This document shows positions 1 through 9,021 of a stretch of DNA of 64,000 nt, one piece after another. Position 1 is the stretch's first letter. Each line of letters opens with the position of its first letter. The position numbers and the translations under genes were made by a program. The stretch lies in the NCBI RefSeq assembly GCF_017745275.1, contig NZ_JAGHZS010000004.1, positions 521,809 to 585,808 on the forward strand. Direction: 5' to 3'. The notes beneath the pieces are model-generated. The model had not been told where the DNA came from. It worked only from the letters and a program-made list of their open reading frames with translations, and ran no database searches. The stretch comes from Chitinophaga sp. GTDB lineage: Bacteria; Bacteroidota; Bacteroidia; Chitinophagales; Chitinophagaceae.

Positions 1-120
1 ACTTCCGTCTTCGTAAATTTCGATCTTACGGTTTTCAAAACGCTGATTGTCAATTTCACTGTAGAGAAATATGGGTTGATCTTCAAAACGATGCAGCCAT
101 GAAATTTTCAGGTATTCCAT
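1..120 (-). CDS. DUF6881-like protein, 3' part cut by window edge
   Basis: The frame opens with ATG at 120 and runs off the left edge, so only the first 40 residues are visible. They begin MEYLKISWLHRFEDQP and continue with FLYSEIDNQRFENRKIEIYEDGS-type residues. This pattern (WLH-F-D-P-LYSEID-R--RK-EI--DGS) resembles the start of DUF6881 proteins, small proteins of unknown function often found beside polymorphic-toxin or immunity genes. The start lies 2 bases after the stop of the upstream gene, so the two are probably co-transcribed. Family assignment is from memory of the motif; function is unknown. Confidence 0.6.
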   Translation of the reverse strand, partial: MEYLKISWLHRFEDQPIFLYSEIDNQRFENRKIEIYEDGS

Positions 121-122
121 GA

Positions 123-428
123 CTATACTTTTACCAGGCGGCAATCCCAGGTATCCTTGGGTTGTTCTGTAGCAGTATCCGGCGTTACCACGCCCGTTAT
201 CTGGTAAATATTTCCCTCTTCGTGTAAGCGGTCCCCTATCTGTGGAGTAAGGTCATCTTTAAACCGGATAGTGGCAATAATACCGAAGGATTTGTAACTG
301 TGAATTTTTACAATATTCGCAGATCTTACCGGCAGCAGGTATTCGGCCTTCTTGCGATTGTGGCTCCGGTAAAGGGTAAACATCAGCCCTAATGCAAGGG
401 CAAACAGGCTAAGTAGCAGCAGATTCAC
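123..428 (-). CDS. Small membrane-anchored protein of unknown function
   Basis: A 101-residue protein. Residues 1-20 (MNLLLLSLFALALGLMFTLY) form one hydrophobic segment followed by the basic stretch RSHNRKK, as expected for an N-terminal anchor with the rest facing one compartment. The remaining 75 residues are a mixed alpha/beta-looking domain (IIATIRFKDDLTPQIGDRLHEEGNIYQITGV) with a beta-barrel feel, but I recognise no family. It is followed after 2 bases by the DUF6881-like gene, so the two likely form a small operon. Upstream lies inverted-repeat copy 1. Confidence 0.6.
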   Translation of the reverse strand: MNLLLLSLFALALGLMFTLYRSHNRKKAEYLLPVRSANIVKIHSYKSFGIIATIRFKDDLTPQIGDRLHEEGNIYQITGVVTPDTATEQPKDTWDCRLVKV

Positions 429-544
429 GGCTTTAATCAGGTTTAGGTGATATAATCTTTCAATGGTTAAAAAGTACCTCCCGTTGGCATAGTGAGGTAA
501 TATACCAATATAGCGATTTTAATATATGTAAACAAATTTTTTTT

Positions 545-818
545 GAGCCGAAGGCATAAAGCGGAAAGCAAAAAGCTATTTTAGCGGATGATCTGAGCGG
601 ATTTTGTCTTTAAGCAGTATACTGATTTGCTTTTGAGGAATTAAAAAAATAGCGGAGATGGATGAGCAATATCCCCATCCATCTCCGCTATTTTCATCTG
701 TCTATCAAAATATTAAAAATAGAAAGCGGGAAAATCAGCCCAATCCTGGTTGAAAACAAAATCCGCTCAGATCATCCGCTAAAATAGCTTTTTGCTTTCC
801 GCTTTATGCTTTCTGCTC
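545..818. repeat. Long heptad inverted repeat, copy 1 (large form)
   Basis: Bases 554-607 and 756-809 are perfect 54-bp reverse complements. The match extends outward to 545 and 818 with two mismatches. The arm contains tandem heptads AAAGCGG, AAAGCAA and AAAGCTA, then TTTTAGCGGATGATCTGAGC. The 148-base loop holds its own perfect 19-bp hairpin (646-664 with 676-694, loop 665-675). The right arm encodes the last codons and TAA stop of the gene ending at 804. It probably acts as a strong transcript-end structure, but its nature as an element is unknown. Related copies lie at 5235, 8010, 9934 and 19335. Confidence 0.9.
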
Positions 819-1634
819 ACTAAATACCATCAAGGGATCATCGTATTTGAACGGATACCCCAATGCATACCGGAGTTTGCGGGAGCTGACTATTTTATAT
901 GGCTGTTCTTCTGCCGGTAAACGGCGTGGAACCTGTATTCCCATAGCCTGTGCGGCTGCTTTATAATAGTTGCATCGTTGCGGATGCCCGGTGGCGCAGG
1001 CATTGAATGTTTCGCCCCAGATCTCTTTTTCTATAATTGTCCGGATCACGCCAATGCAGTCGTCCCGGTGAATAACGTTCATCGGTTGCTCATTATTCCG
1101 TTTGCCTTCACGGATGCGATTGGCATCTGGCAGGCGATCGTAGCCGATTAATCCGCCGAAACGCAGAATGGTGGTTTCAAAGCGGGTGGCCATGATCAAT
1201 TGTTTCTCCGCAGCCCGCAGTGCAAGGCCGTTGGGGGTTTCCGGCAATTCCTGGCTTTCTTCTGTAACAAGTCCGTTGATATCAGCGTATACAGAGGTAG
1301 AGCTGATGAATATAACTTTGCTGATAGTCGTAGTTTCCAGGAAACTGCTCAATAAAGCAATTTCTTCTACATGTGCCTCCGCCCCTCTTTCTTTACGGGG
1401 AGGAATATTAATGATGAGTATATCTGCGTCCCAGAAGGCATCAGGGCCGGTGAGTACATCTGTTGATAAAACAACTTCATATGCTTCCAGGCCCAGGGCG
1501 GTGAGTTCCGCCACACCGGCGGCAGATGTTCTGGCGCCTTTTACCGCATAACCAGCTTCCTGGAGATGCAGTGCCAATGGCTTACCCAGCCAGCCACAAC
1601 TTAAAATACTGATCTTCGTTTGCTTCGTGTGCAT
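804..1634 (-). CDS. NAD(P)-binding SDR-family protein (YeeZ-like epimerase/reductase)
   Basis: A 276-residue protein with an N-terminal Rossmann nucleotide-binding motif (ISILSCGWLGKPLA, residues 8-21). The later segment KVIFISSTSVYADINGLVTEES is the Ser/Tyr region of extended short-chain dehydrogenases. The C-terminal half (NVIHRDDCIGVIRTII, then FNACATGHPQRCNYYKA) fits NAD-dependent epimerase/dehydratase proteins of the YeeZ type, whose substrate is not known. It starts 34 bases after cbiB on the same strand, so it is probably the last gene of the cobalamin transcript. Nothing in the protein itself ties it to corrinoids. The last residues EQKA and the stop codon are encoded by inverted-repeat copy 1. 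Confidence 0.75.
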   Translation of the reverse strand: MHTKQTKISILSCGWLGKPLALHLQEAGYAVKGARTSAAGVAELTALGLEAYEVVLSTDVLTGPDAFWDADILIINIPPRKERGAEAHVEEIALLSSFLETTTISKVIFISSTSVYADINGLVTEESQELPETPNGLALRAAEKQLIMATRFETTILRFGGLIGYDRLPDANRIREGKRNNEQPMNVIHRDDCIGVIRTIIEKEIWGETFNACATGHPQRCNYYKAAAQAMGIQVPRRLPAEEQPYKIVSSRKLRYALGYPFKYDDPLMVFSEQKA

Positions 1635-1668
1635 ATTAAAACTTTACCATGGCCTAACCACTTTCTTA

Positions 1669-2718
1669 CTATATCCGTAATAAAATACAGTTTGGATTTT
1701 GTGGAGCTATATTCTCTGTCAACCCATATGGTGCTGAAACTGCCGGCCGCGAAGTTAAAACATCCGGTCTATTGTTGGCATTCCAGATCAGGTAATATTT
1801 TAGGGCAGCGATGCAGATGACCACCACGAAAGTAACGGCATGATTGATATACATCACCTTTTTGAATTCCTGGTGCTCAATGTCGCGTTCATTTTCGCCG
1901 ATATAAGGCTTATTCACCAACTCGCCGCCATAGGTATTGGGGCCACCGAAGCGGCAGTCGAGAATCCCTGCCAGTGCGGCTTCCGGGTAACCTGAGTTGG
2001 GGCTGGCATGTGCTGATCCATAACGGAGCATGAAATGCCAGGCGCGACTGCTGCCATATAACAAAATCATCAGCAATGCGGTAATGCGGGCGGGGATGAA
2101 ATTCGCTACGTCATCCAGCCGGGCGGCAAAACGGCCAAAGTAGCGGTACTGCTCATTTTTGTAGCCGATCATCGAATCCAGGGTATTGATCATTTTATAC
2201 AGCATCATGCCCGGTAACCCGAATATGGCGTAGAAGCAAAGCGGCGCAACCACTCCATCGCTCAGGTTCTCCGACATAGATTCCAGCACTGCGATACGAA
2301 TCTGCTGTGGTGATAATTGTGCCGTGTCACGTCCTACAATCCACGACAGCCGCGCCCGGCCAGCTTCTACGCCCTCATTATGCAACGTATCAAATACGGC
2401 TTTGCCTTCCTGCAACAGGCTTTTATTGGCCAGTGCAAAAAATACGAAAACGCTGCTGAAGCCATACCAGGCCAGTGGCCAGCGCTCCAGCCCCCGTTGT
2501 ACGAAATAGAAAAAACAAAAAACAGTGGTACATAGGATCATGGTGAGTAAAGCGCCTTTCCAAAAACGGGCCGCTCCTTTGTTCAACCATTGGGTGCCCC
2601 ATTGAATCATGGTACCGTATAGCTTCACCGGGTGAGGCCAGCTACGCGGGTCGCCCAGTAATAAATCAGCGGCATATCCTAACAGTAACGGTAATACGAA
2701 TTTTAATACAGGCTCCAT
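1669..2718 (-). CDS. cbiB: Adenosylcobinamide-phosphate synthase CbiB/CobD
   Basis: A 349-residue integral membrane protein that joins adenosylcobyric acid with (R)-1-amino-2-propanol phosphate, closing the aminopropanol arm of cobalamin. Family hallmarks are the N-terminal GYAADLLLGDPRSWPHPVKLYG, the central LSWIVGRDT and ESMSENLSDGVVAPLCFYAIFGLPG, and AHASPNSGYPEAALAGILDCRFGGPN. Several hydrophobic segments (around 1-20, 55-75, 80-97, 160-175, 215-225 and 295-315) fit a polytopic protein. The start overlaps the end of the upstream PLP-enzyme gene by 16 bases, which suggests translational coupling. The last 30 or so residues are unlike the rest and may be a lineage-specific tail. Confidence 0.95.
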   Translation of the reverse strand: MEPVLKFVLPLLLGYAADLLLGDPRSWPHPVKLYGTMIQWGTQWLNKGAARFWKGALLTMILCTTVFCFFYFVQRGLERWPLAWYGFSSVFVFFALANKSLLQEGKAVFDTLHNEGVEAGRARLSWIVGRDTAQLSPQQIRIAVLESMSENLSDGVVAPLCFYAIFGLPGMMLYKMINTLDSMIGYKNEQYRYFGRFAARLDDVANFIPARITALLMILLYGSSRAWHFMLRYGSAHASPNSGYPEAALAGILDCRFGGPNTYGGELVNKPYIGENERDIEHQEFKKVMYINHAVTFVVVICIAALKYYLIWNANNRPDVLTSRPAVSAPYGLTENIAPQNPNCILLRI

Positions 2719-3725
2719 TGGCGCAATGCGGTAATCAGTAATGTATTATCGGCGGAACGCTGACAGGCCACGCGGCAATGTCCTTGTTCCAGCCCGTAAA
2801 AGTTGGAGGCATCCCGGATGAGGATACCATGGTTTTCCATCAGCCATGCTTTCAGCGAAGCCGCGGTTCCTGTCAGTGTTTCGAACAGAAAAAAATGTGT
2901 ATGCGTTGGCGATACCCTGAACTCCGGCATTTTGCGAATGCCTTCCCAGAAATGAAAAGTATCCTGTAAAAGAGATTCCTTTGATAATGCAAATTGTGCA
3001 GGATGTTCCAGGATATAATAACCTGCCTCCAGTGCGAGGCTGTTTACCGACCAGGGCATTCTAAAGGCACGTACGCGGTCCAGCAGTTGCTTTCTTCCTG
3101 CAATATATCCCAGGCGTAAACCAGGAATACAACAGGTTTTGGTAAGCGACCGGAGCACCAATACATTTGGTAAACGGTGCAGATGAGGCACAACGGTAGC
3201 TGCCCCCAGCGTAAATTCAATATAGGCTTCATCGATAATAAACACGGTGTGTTTGTTCCGCTGAATCAGCCTTTGCAGCGCCTGATCATCGAGCGCCTGC
3301 CCGGTAGGGTTGTTAGGATTGCAGAGAAAAACCAGGTCAGTGCTGAAGCTGGTATCGGGCGTTAGCTTATCCCACAACAGGTATTGCACCTGGTGACGAT
3401 ACAATTTACAGGCATCCGCATATTCGGCGAAAGTAGGCGCTACGATAGTTGTTGTAGCACCTGCAAAGGCCTGGGCTACAAGGTAAATCGCTTCTGTACC
3501 ACCGTTGGTAACCAGGATGGTGCCGGCAGGCAAACCCGCCTGTTCTTCCAGCATGCGCTGCAATTTTGCTGCGCCCGCATCAGGATAGTGATCAATGCCG
3601 CTTACCTTATTACTAAGATGAGTTTTCAATCCTTCCCGGAGGCCGCCGTACCAAACATTAGAGCTGAAGTCCGCTTTAACGGGCTGGTCAAACAAATAAC
3701 CATCGTCGCCATGTCCCTGTATCAT
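2703..3725 (-). CDS. Threonine-phosphate decarboxylase-like / class I-II PLP aminotransferase of the cobalamin cluster
   Basis: A 340-residue fold-type I PLP enzyme. Visible motifs are TNGGTEAIYLVAQAF (phosphate-cup region), CNPNNPTGQ, FIIDEAYIEF (Asp contacting the PLP ring nitrogen) and SLTKTCCIPGLRLGY, whose Lys is the Schiff-base residue. The sequence resembles histidinol-phosphate aminotransferases. Between cobQ and cbiB the expected job is L-threonine-phosphate decarboxylation to (R)-1-amino-2-propanol phosphate, the substrate CbiB uses. That assignment (CobD in Salmonella, CobC elsewhere) rests on context; a HisC-type aminotransferase is the alternative. Confidence 0.85.
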   Translation of the reverse strand: MIQGHGDDGYLFDQPVKADFSSNVWYGGLREGLKTHLSNKVSGIDHYPDAGAAKLQRMLEEQAGLPAGTILVTNGGTEAIYLVAQAFAGATTTIVAPTFAEYADACKLYRHQVQYLLWDKLTPDTSFSTDLVFLCNPNNPTGQALDDQALQRLIQRNKHTVFIIDEAYIEFTLGAATVVPHLHRLPNVLVLRSLTKTCCIPGLRLGYIAGRKQLLDRVRAFRMPWSVNSLALEAGYYILEHPAQFALSKESLLQDTFHFWEGIRKMPEFRVSPTHTHFFLFETLTGTAASLKAWLMENHGILIRDASNFYGLEQGHCRVACQRSADNTLLITALRQWSLY

Positions 3726-3737
3726 AAGATCATAAAG

Positions 3738-5213
3738 TTATAATTCCAGTGCCTTATAAACAGCTGAAATGTCAAGATGTTCACGAATATGTGTGGCCAG
3801 TTTGTTATATTGTTCCTCTTTAAATTTTTTATAGTCGAACGCTTTTACTACCGCGGATTTATCACATTGCGACAACAAATCGCTGATGATCGTATCATTG
3901 TCGAGGATACCATGCAGGTAAGTACCCCAACACCGGGCATGGAGGAAATAGCCATCTGTGGAGCCGTTGGTCAGTTCATTGAGCGGAGCAGGCTGCCGGG
4001 CAGTGGTTTCGCCCATATGAATTTCATATCCTTCACAAATCTTTTCCTGGCCGCGGTAACGGAAGTGACGTTGCTGTGTAGTTTTTTCACGGGTGAGTAC
4101 GGTGGTTACCGGTAACAGGCCCAGGCCCGGAATGCTGCCGGCAGGGCCCTCTACGCCAAATGGGTCTGCAATCTCCTCTCCCATCATCTGGTAGCCACCG
4201 CAAATGCCGATGACCACTTTATTTCGTTTATACGCCTCCGTTATAGCTCCGGCGGTGCCGTTATTTTTAATAGCCACCAAATCGCTGATGGTATTTTTAC
4301 TGCCGGGAATGATAATGATATCCGCGGCTATGATCTCCGCGGGATTATCGGTATAAAAAATATGTACGCGCTCATCTTTTTCCAGCGCGTTAAAGTCGGT
4401 GAAGTTAGACATATGCCGTAGTAATACTACGGCAATATTAATGCGACCTGCCATGCGCTGCCGGTGTTTCAATGATCCGGCTACGGAGTCTTCTTCTTCA
4501 ATATGGATATCGTGATAATACGGCAGCACCCCTGTAACCGGCACGCCGGTAAGGCTTTCCAGTTGTTTGCGCCCGTCATCAAACAGGCGGATATCACCAC
4601 GAAATTTATTGATGATGATACCTTTGATCAGTGTTTTCTCTTCCGGAGGCAACAGGGCAATGGTACCATATACACTCCCAAAAATTCCGCCGCGATCAAT
4701 ATCCGCAATGAGGTATACTGCGGCGCCGGCATGCAAGGCGATGCGCATATTGGTGATATCGCGGCTACGAAGATTTAGCTCAGAAATGCTACCGGCACCT
4801 TCCATGACAATGGGGTTATAACGCCCCGCAAGCCGGTTAAAGGATTGTTTTACTTCTTCAAATAAGGCGTACTTATCTTTCTCCATAAAATATTCCCAGG
4901 CCGACTGACTACCGGCAGGTTTACCATGTAGTACCAGTTGTGCACGCTGATCGCTGGTAGGTTTCAGCAGTACCGGGTTCATATCTGTATGCGCGGGTAC
5001 ACCGGCTGCTTCTGCCTGTACCGCCTGTGCACGGCCTATTTCCAGTCCGTCGGGAGTTGCATAGCTATTGAGCGACATATTCTGCGCCTTGAAAGGAGCA
5101 GGTGTATACCCATCCTGCCGGAAAATACGGCAAAACCCGGCGGTAATCACGCTCTTTCCCACGTCAGAGGCGGTACCCACAAACATGACCGGCCGAAGAT
5201 CTTTTTTATGCAT
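3738..5213 (-). CDS. cobQ: Cobyric acid synthase CobQ/CbiP
   Basis: A 491-residue glutamine-dependent amidotransferase that amidates four carboxylates of adenosylcobyrinate a,c-diamide. The N-terminal half is a dethiobiotin-synthetase-like P-loop domain (FVGTASDVGKSVITAGFCRI, then PFKAQNMSLNSYATPDGLEIGRAQA and VMEGAGSISELNLRSRDI). The C-terminal half is a class I glutaminase with nucleophile Cys in GICGGYQMMG and the His in TYLHGILDN. Length is normal. It is the first gene of the four-gene block, 12 bases before the PLP enzyme. An imperfect -7 box (TATCTTCG on the minus strand, 5218-5225) lies just before the start, and inverted-repeat copy 2 sits directly upstream. I saw no obvious cobalamin riboswitch in the 137-base leader. 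Confidence 0.95.
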   Translation of the reverse strand: MHKKDLRPVMFVGTASDVGKSVITAGFCRIFRQDGYTPAPFKAQNMSLNSYATPDGLEIGRAQAVQAEAAGVPAHTDMNPVLLKPTSDQRAQLVLHGKPAGSQSAWEYFMEKDKYALFEEVKQSFNRLAGRYNPIVMEGAGSISELNLRSRDITNMRIALHAGAAVYLIADIDRGGIFGSVYGTIALLPPEEKTLIKGIIINKFRGDIRLFDDGRKQLESLTGVPVTGVLPYYHDIHIEEEDSVAGSLKHRQRMAGRINIAVVLLRHMSNFTDFNALEKDERVHIFYTDNPAEIIAADIIIIPGSKNTISDLVAIKNNGTAGAITEAYKRNKVVIGICGGYQMMGEEIADPFGVEGPAGSIPGLGLLPVTTVLTREKTTQQRHFRYRGQEKICEGYEIHMGETTARQPAPLNELTNGSTDGYFLHARCWGTYLHGILDNDTIISDLLSQCDKSAVVKAFDYKKFKEEQYNKLATHIREHLDISAVYKALEL

Positions 5214-5234
5214 GGGACGAAGATAGAATAAAGA

Positions 5235-5352
5235 AGCAGAAAGCAGAAAGCAAAAAGCTATTATAGCGAATGATCAAAGCGGATATTTATATATTCTACG
5301 CTTTAATCATTCGCTATAATAGCTTTTTGCTTTAAGCTTTCTGCTTTCTGCT
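5235..5352. repeat. Long heptad inverted repeat, copy 2 (compact form)
   Basis: Left arm from 5235 and right arm to 5352 are reverse complements around a short AT-rich centre (5284-5300). The arms share AGCAGAAAGCAG, then AAAGCAA, AAAGCTA and TTATAGCGAATGAT. The right arm carries one extra heptad (AAAGCTT on the complementary strand). The core differs from copy 1 (TTATAGCGAATG against TTTTAGCGGATG), but both arms of this copy carry the same change. It lies between the M1 peptidase stop codon, which it touches, and the cobQ start. Confidence 0.85.
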
Positions 5353-7960
5353 ATTTAAAAATATCATCGCTTAATCCACCATTCACCGTGGCTGTTTTCA
5401 GTTGCAGGTTGGTATTGTATCCACCCATGCTGGTAGCCATTTTGAACGGGAATTTGATGCCGCTAACTTCGCGGTAATCGCTGTAGTCGACAGTAGATTC
5501 CCCGCCGCCGCCTTCTTGCCCGGCGAGTGTTACTGCACGTACTTTCAGGCCGGTTTTAGTATCGTAGTAGTTACGGAATAATGCGCCACTGGGAGTTGCG
5601 ATATTTACCACGTAGGCTTGCGAACCATTTACATCTTCTGTTACAGGAGCTACTTCCACCTTGGCATTATAGTCTGGTGCTGTAAAATACAGTTCCTGGA
5701 ACAAAAGGTTTTTATCTTTCAGGATGGCTTTATCAGTAGCCGACAACGGCATATCTTTTCCCGAATTCGACATGGTAATGTTATTACCATTCGCCACCAG
5801 CTTCATGGCCATCAGGTTAGCGATCGGAATAAATACCTGGGTCAGTACCTTATCGGGTTGTTTGTGTTTCATGGTGTACTCGAGTGCGGTACCCGCTACT
5901 TCTCCCTCTTCCAGTAAAGACAGGTCTTTAACGGCTTTCAGCTTATCGGCGCCACCAATAGCGTCAATATACTTTTTCAGTATAGCCGTAGCCGTAGTAC
6001 CTGCAGGTATAGGCTGACCGGCATCGGCTTTCCAGCTATTGTTGGAAGGATTGACATCCGGGAAATTACCTGCCGGATCAATTACTACGCTGGCGAGTTT
6101 CACGGTAGACGGATAGTGGAATGTCCAGGTGGCGCCCCGTTGCCATACTTCTACCGGCAAACGCACGGTATCTGATTTACCATTTACGTCTTTAATGGCT
6201 ATTACTACCGGCATCGGTAATTGTTCCAGGTTCTGGATGGTGATCATTGCACCTTGTGCAGGATCATTTTTCACGTATTGTACACCTTTCACGCCCTGAT
6301 CCAGCTTCCAGGTATTAAAGAACCAACCACGCCAGAACCAGGCCAGGTCTTCGCCGGAAGCATTTTCCATGGTACGGAAGAAGTCCCACGGGGTGGGGTG
6401 TTTAAATGCCCAGCGTTTGATGTATTCGCGGAAAGCGTAATCGAAACGTTCTGGTCCGAGGATTTGATCGCGGAGCAAATTCAGGCCCATTCCGGGTTTG
6501 AAGTAAGCAGCCACACCGAGGTAGCTCATATCGAGTACATCGGGAGTAGTTAAAATAGGTTCAGCCCTGTTAGAGAACAGCATTGGTGCAATTCGCTGTG
6601 CCGGCTGCGGCACTTTGAATTCTCCTTTGTTGAATTCAGCGGTGGAGATCCCGTTGATGAAGGTATTGAAGCCTTCATCCATCCACGCATATTTGCGTTC
6701 GTTGGAACCTACTATCATCGGGAACCAGTTGTGACCGAATTCGTGATCGGTTACGCCCCACAAGCCGCCTTTTGTAGATCTCCAGGAGCAGAATACGATA
6801 CCGGGATATTCCATTCCTCCTACGGTACCGGCTACGTTGGTAGCTACCGGGTACGTATATACGTACCATTGTTTGGAATAATGTTCAATACATCCTTTCA
6901 CAAATTCGGTAGATCTGCCCCAGGCATTGTTGCCGGCCACTTCTACAGGGTAGAGTGACATGGCAAGGGATTTTTTACCACCGGGCAAATTGATACGGGC
7001 AGCATCCCAGATAAACGCAGCGGAAGCACCCCAGGCTACGTCGCGGGAGTTCTGGCATACGAAATGCCAGGTGCGGTTGCCTTTCGCGGTGCCGGTATTA
7101 ATTTCTGAGCTGTCGCGGATAACCACCGTCTGATCGCTGTTGCGGGCTTTTGCAAGGCGGCTGATTTCTTTCGGTGTCAGTACCTGTGCTTCGTTGACCA
7201 ACTGGCCGGAGCCACTCAGGATCATGTTGGCAGGTGCGGTAATGCTGTAATCAAAGTTCCCATATTCCAGGTAAAACTCTGATGCGCCCATGTAGGGAAT
7301 ATTATTCCATCCGAGTATGTCGTCGTACACGGACATACGAGGATACCATTGTGCAATTTCGTATATCCATCCGTTAGTGGTACGCAGGCGGGAGGTACGA
7401 TCGGTGCCATATTCCGGAACGGTGTAGGCATATTCAATTTTTATCTGCAGGGAGGTACCGGATTTCATGGCATCAGCCAGTTTGATCTGCATACGGGTAT
7501 CGTTCACCAGGTAATTGGCGGCAATGGTTTTACCATTGCTGATGATGCTCACATTTTTCAGTTCAAAGCCCTGGGTGTAGGTTTTGTTCGCAAAGCGATC
7601 GCCGGAAACGGCTACCGTAGCGGAGCCACGGGAGTCTTGCCGGTATATATTCTGATCCAGTTGCAGCCACAGGAAAGGCAGGTGATCCGGACTGTTGTTC
7701 TTGTAAGTAATGACAACGGTACCACTGATACGATGTTGTAAAGTATCCAGGGTGACGTCTAATTTATAATCGGCAGCATTCTGCCAGTATTTGGGGCCTG
7801 GTTGTCCGCCGGCACTGCGGTACTCGTTACCGGGTGTAGGATAAAACAACGGAGCAAAAGCCTCATGTTGGTCGTATTTTGACGTGGTTTGGGCTGTTCC
7901 CTGCTGTATCCCGCCACATAGTAACATGGATGCGATAGCATAGATTTTGTTGAGTTTCAT
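5351..7960 (-). CDS. Exported M1-family metallopeptidase
   Basis: An 869-residue protein with a Sec signal peptide (residues 1-24, ending GGIQQGTAQ). The M1 domain occupies roughly residues 50-600. [10 protein letters not shown] corresponds to the substrate-binding GAMEN loop, and [26 protein letters not shown] carries the zinc ligands HExxH plus the downstream Glu. After the catalytic part comes a region of about 250 residues that looks like a beta-rich accessory domain ([34 protein letters not shown]) similar to lipoprotein-like folds. It probably acts in the periplasm or at the outer membrane on peptides. Inverted-repeat copies flank it on both sides. It is a paralogue of the M1 gene at 43922. 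Confidence 0.9.
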   Translation of the reverse strand: MKLNKIYAIASMLLCGGIQQGTAQTTSKYDQHEAFAPLFYPTPGNEYRSAGGQPGPKYWQNAADYKLDVTLDTLQHRISGTVVITYKNNSPDHLPFLWLQLDQNIYRQDSRGSATVAVSGDRFANKTYTQGFELKNVSIISNGKTIAANYLVNDTRMQIKLADAMKSGTSLQIKIEYAYTVPEYGTDRTSRLRTTNGWIYEIAQWYPRMSVYDDILGWNNIPYMGASEFYLEYGNFDYSITAPANMILSGSGQLVNEAQVLTPKEISRLAKARNSDQTVVIRDSSEINTGTAKGNRTWHFVCQNSRDVAWGASAAFIWDAARINLPGGKKSLAMSLYPVEVAGNNAWGRSTEFVKGCIEHYSKQWYVYTYPVATNVAGTVGGMEYPGIVFCSWRSTKGGLWGVTDHEFGHNWFPMIVGSNERKYAWMDEGFNTFINGISTAEFNKGEFKVPQPAQRIAPMLFSNRAEPILTTPDVLDMSYLGVAAYFKPGMGLNLLRDQILGPERFDYAFREYIKRWAFKHPTPWDFFRTMENASGEDLAWFWRGWFFNTWKLDQGVKGVQYVKNDPAQGAMITIQNLEQLPMPVVIAIKDVNGKSDTVRLPVEVWQRGATWTFHYPSTVKLASVVIDPAGNFPDVNPSNNSWKADAGQPIPAGTTATAILKKYIDAIGGADKLKAVKDLSLLEEGEVAGTALEYTMKHKQPDKVLTQVFIPIANLMAMKLVANGNNITMSNSGKDMPLSATDKAILKDKNLLFQELYFTAPDYNAKVEVAPVTEDVNGSQAYVVNIATPSGALFRNYYDTKTGLKVRAVTLAGQEGGGGESTVDYSDYREVSGIKFPFKMATSMGGYNTNLQLKTATVNGGLSDDIFK

Positions 7961-8009
7961 CGGAAGAGATTAGATTATGATAGATCGAATATATCAAAAA
8001 AAGCATAAA

Positions 8010-8297
8010 GCATAAAGCCGAAAGCAAAAAGCTATTTTAGCGGATGATCAGAGCGGATTTTGTCTTTAGACAGGATTATACTGATTACTTTTTTGATTAA
8101 AAAGATAAGGGAAGATAGATGAATAATATTACTCATCCATCTTCCCTTATCTTAATTATCTTCTAAACTATCTTCTAATATTCTAAAAATAAAAATCAGT
8201 ATAATCAGTATAATCAGCCTAATCCTGTCTAAAGACAAAATCCGCTCTGATCATCCGCTAAAATAGCTTTTTGCTTTCGGCTTTATGCTTTCAGCTC
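8010..8297. repeat. Long heptad inverted repeat, copy 3 (large form)
   Basis: Bases 8010-8078 and 8220-8288 are perfect 69-bp reverse complements, the longest match of the family. Heptads AAAGCCG, AAAGCAA and AAAGCTA are followed by TTTTAGCGGATGATCAGAGC. The loop contains a second hairpin (8102-8121 with 8134-8153, one mismatch, 12-base loop). It also contains tandem repeats of ATAATCAGT near 8195-8215. The right end encodes the final Lys-Ala-stop of the HdeD-like gene. Architecture matches copy 1, although the inner hairpin sequence is different. Confidence 0.9.
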
Positions 8298-8852
8298 CTT
8301 TTTTATATGCCTTAAGCGGAAGGCAAACACAATGCTGAGAATACCGGTGGCCCAGAAGGCGGTGGCCATGAGTCCCAGGATGGCGGCTACGCCCAGGGCG
8401 GGATTATCAAGTATTACAATCGCGATAATAATTAAGAGTATTCCTCCTATCAGCAGCCAGCCCCAGTTAGGGATTCCTTCGGTTTGCAGTTGTATGGAAA
8501 AGCCAATGAGGCTGATACCTTTGAACATAAACCAGAAGGCCAGGAATAATGGGAGTACAGCCATACTGATAGCAGGATAGCCTATCAGTATCCCTCCTAT
8601 CACCACATCTACGATCCCCGACGCCAGTGACCATCCCCATCCCGTATGAGAGGCCCGGTTGCCGAGGGCAAACGCGATTTCAAAAATCCCGGTTACAAAT
8701 AATGTGACGCTGAAAAAAATACTGAGTAATACGTAGCTGCTGAATGGATTGGAGAAAACAATGAAACCGGCAATGAGAAAGATAATCCCATTGAGCAGAT
8801 AGAGCCACCAATACTTCACATTATTACGAATAGCAGAGATGATTTGTGACAT
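8283..8852 (-). CDS. HdeD/DUF308-family membrane protein
   Basis: Starting at ATG 8852 the protein has 189 residues (MSQIISAIRNNVKYWWLYLL...). The open frame continues upstream, but those 45 residues look non-coding and lack a membrane-protein start. Six hydrophobic segments alternate with short loops (for example LLNGIIFLIAGFIVF, LLSIFFSVTLFVTGIFEIAFAL, WLLIGGILLIIIAIVIL and AAILGLMATAFWATGILSIVFAF). This is the DUF308 repeat architecture of HdeD acid-resistance proteins. The biochemical role in Bacteroidota is not established. The C-terminal ELKA and stop codon come from inverted-repeat copy 3. Confidence 0.85.
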   Translation of the reverse strand: MSQIISAIRNNVKYWWLYLLNGIIFLIAGFIVFSNPFSSYVLLSIFFSVTLFVTGIFEIAFALGNRASHTGWGWSLASGIVDVVIGGILIGYPAISMAVLPLFLAFWFMFKGISLIGFSIQLQTEGIPNWGWLLIGGILLIIIAIVILDNPALGVAAILGLMATAFWATGILSIVFAFRLRHIKKELKA

Positions 8853-9009
8853 AATCGTTACTTTAATGTTAAATAATGGGTAGTAGTACTGTTCCTCTAA
8901 CACTATGTATCGTAAAAAGTTCGGTGGAATTTCATCCACGGAAAAACGACAGAAAGCACATAACTTTGTCAAAATGATTAAAATCATAGTTTAAACAAAA
9001 GACGGAAAT

Positions 9010-9017
9010 TATCTTTG
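9010..9017 (+). promoter_or_regulatory. -7 box of the desaturase gene, very short leader
   Basis: TATCTTTG matches the Bacteroidota -7 consensus TAnnTTTG and ends only 4 bases before the desaturase ATG at 9022. Transcription from it would give a leaderless or nearly leaderless mRNA. I see no clear -33 TTG at the spacing used by the other promoters in this window. Confidence 0.5.
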
Positions 9018-9021
9018 CGGC

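Noticed and set aside
545..818. Insertion sequence or CRISPR array as explanation of the heptad repeats
   Set aside because: No transposase frame, no spacers and no regular repeat-spacer pattern; the units are 7-bp tandem motifs inside inverted arms.
5214..5350. Cobalamin riboswitch upstream of cobQ
   Set aside because: The leader is filled by inverted-repeat copy 2 and no B12-box-like sequence was seen.
8853..8987. Longer N-terminus for the HdeD-like protein
   Set aside because: The extra 45 residues are not membrane-protein-like and would overlap the promoter region; family proteins begin near MSQIISAIRNNVKYWW.
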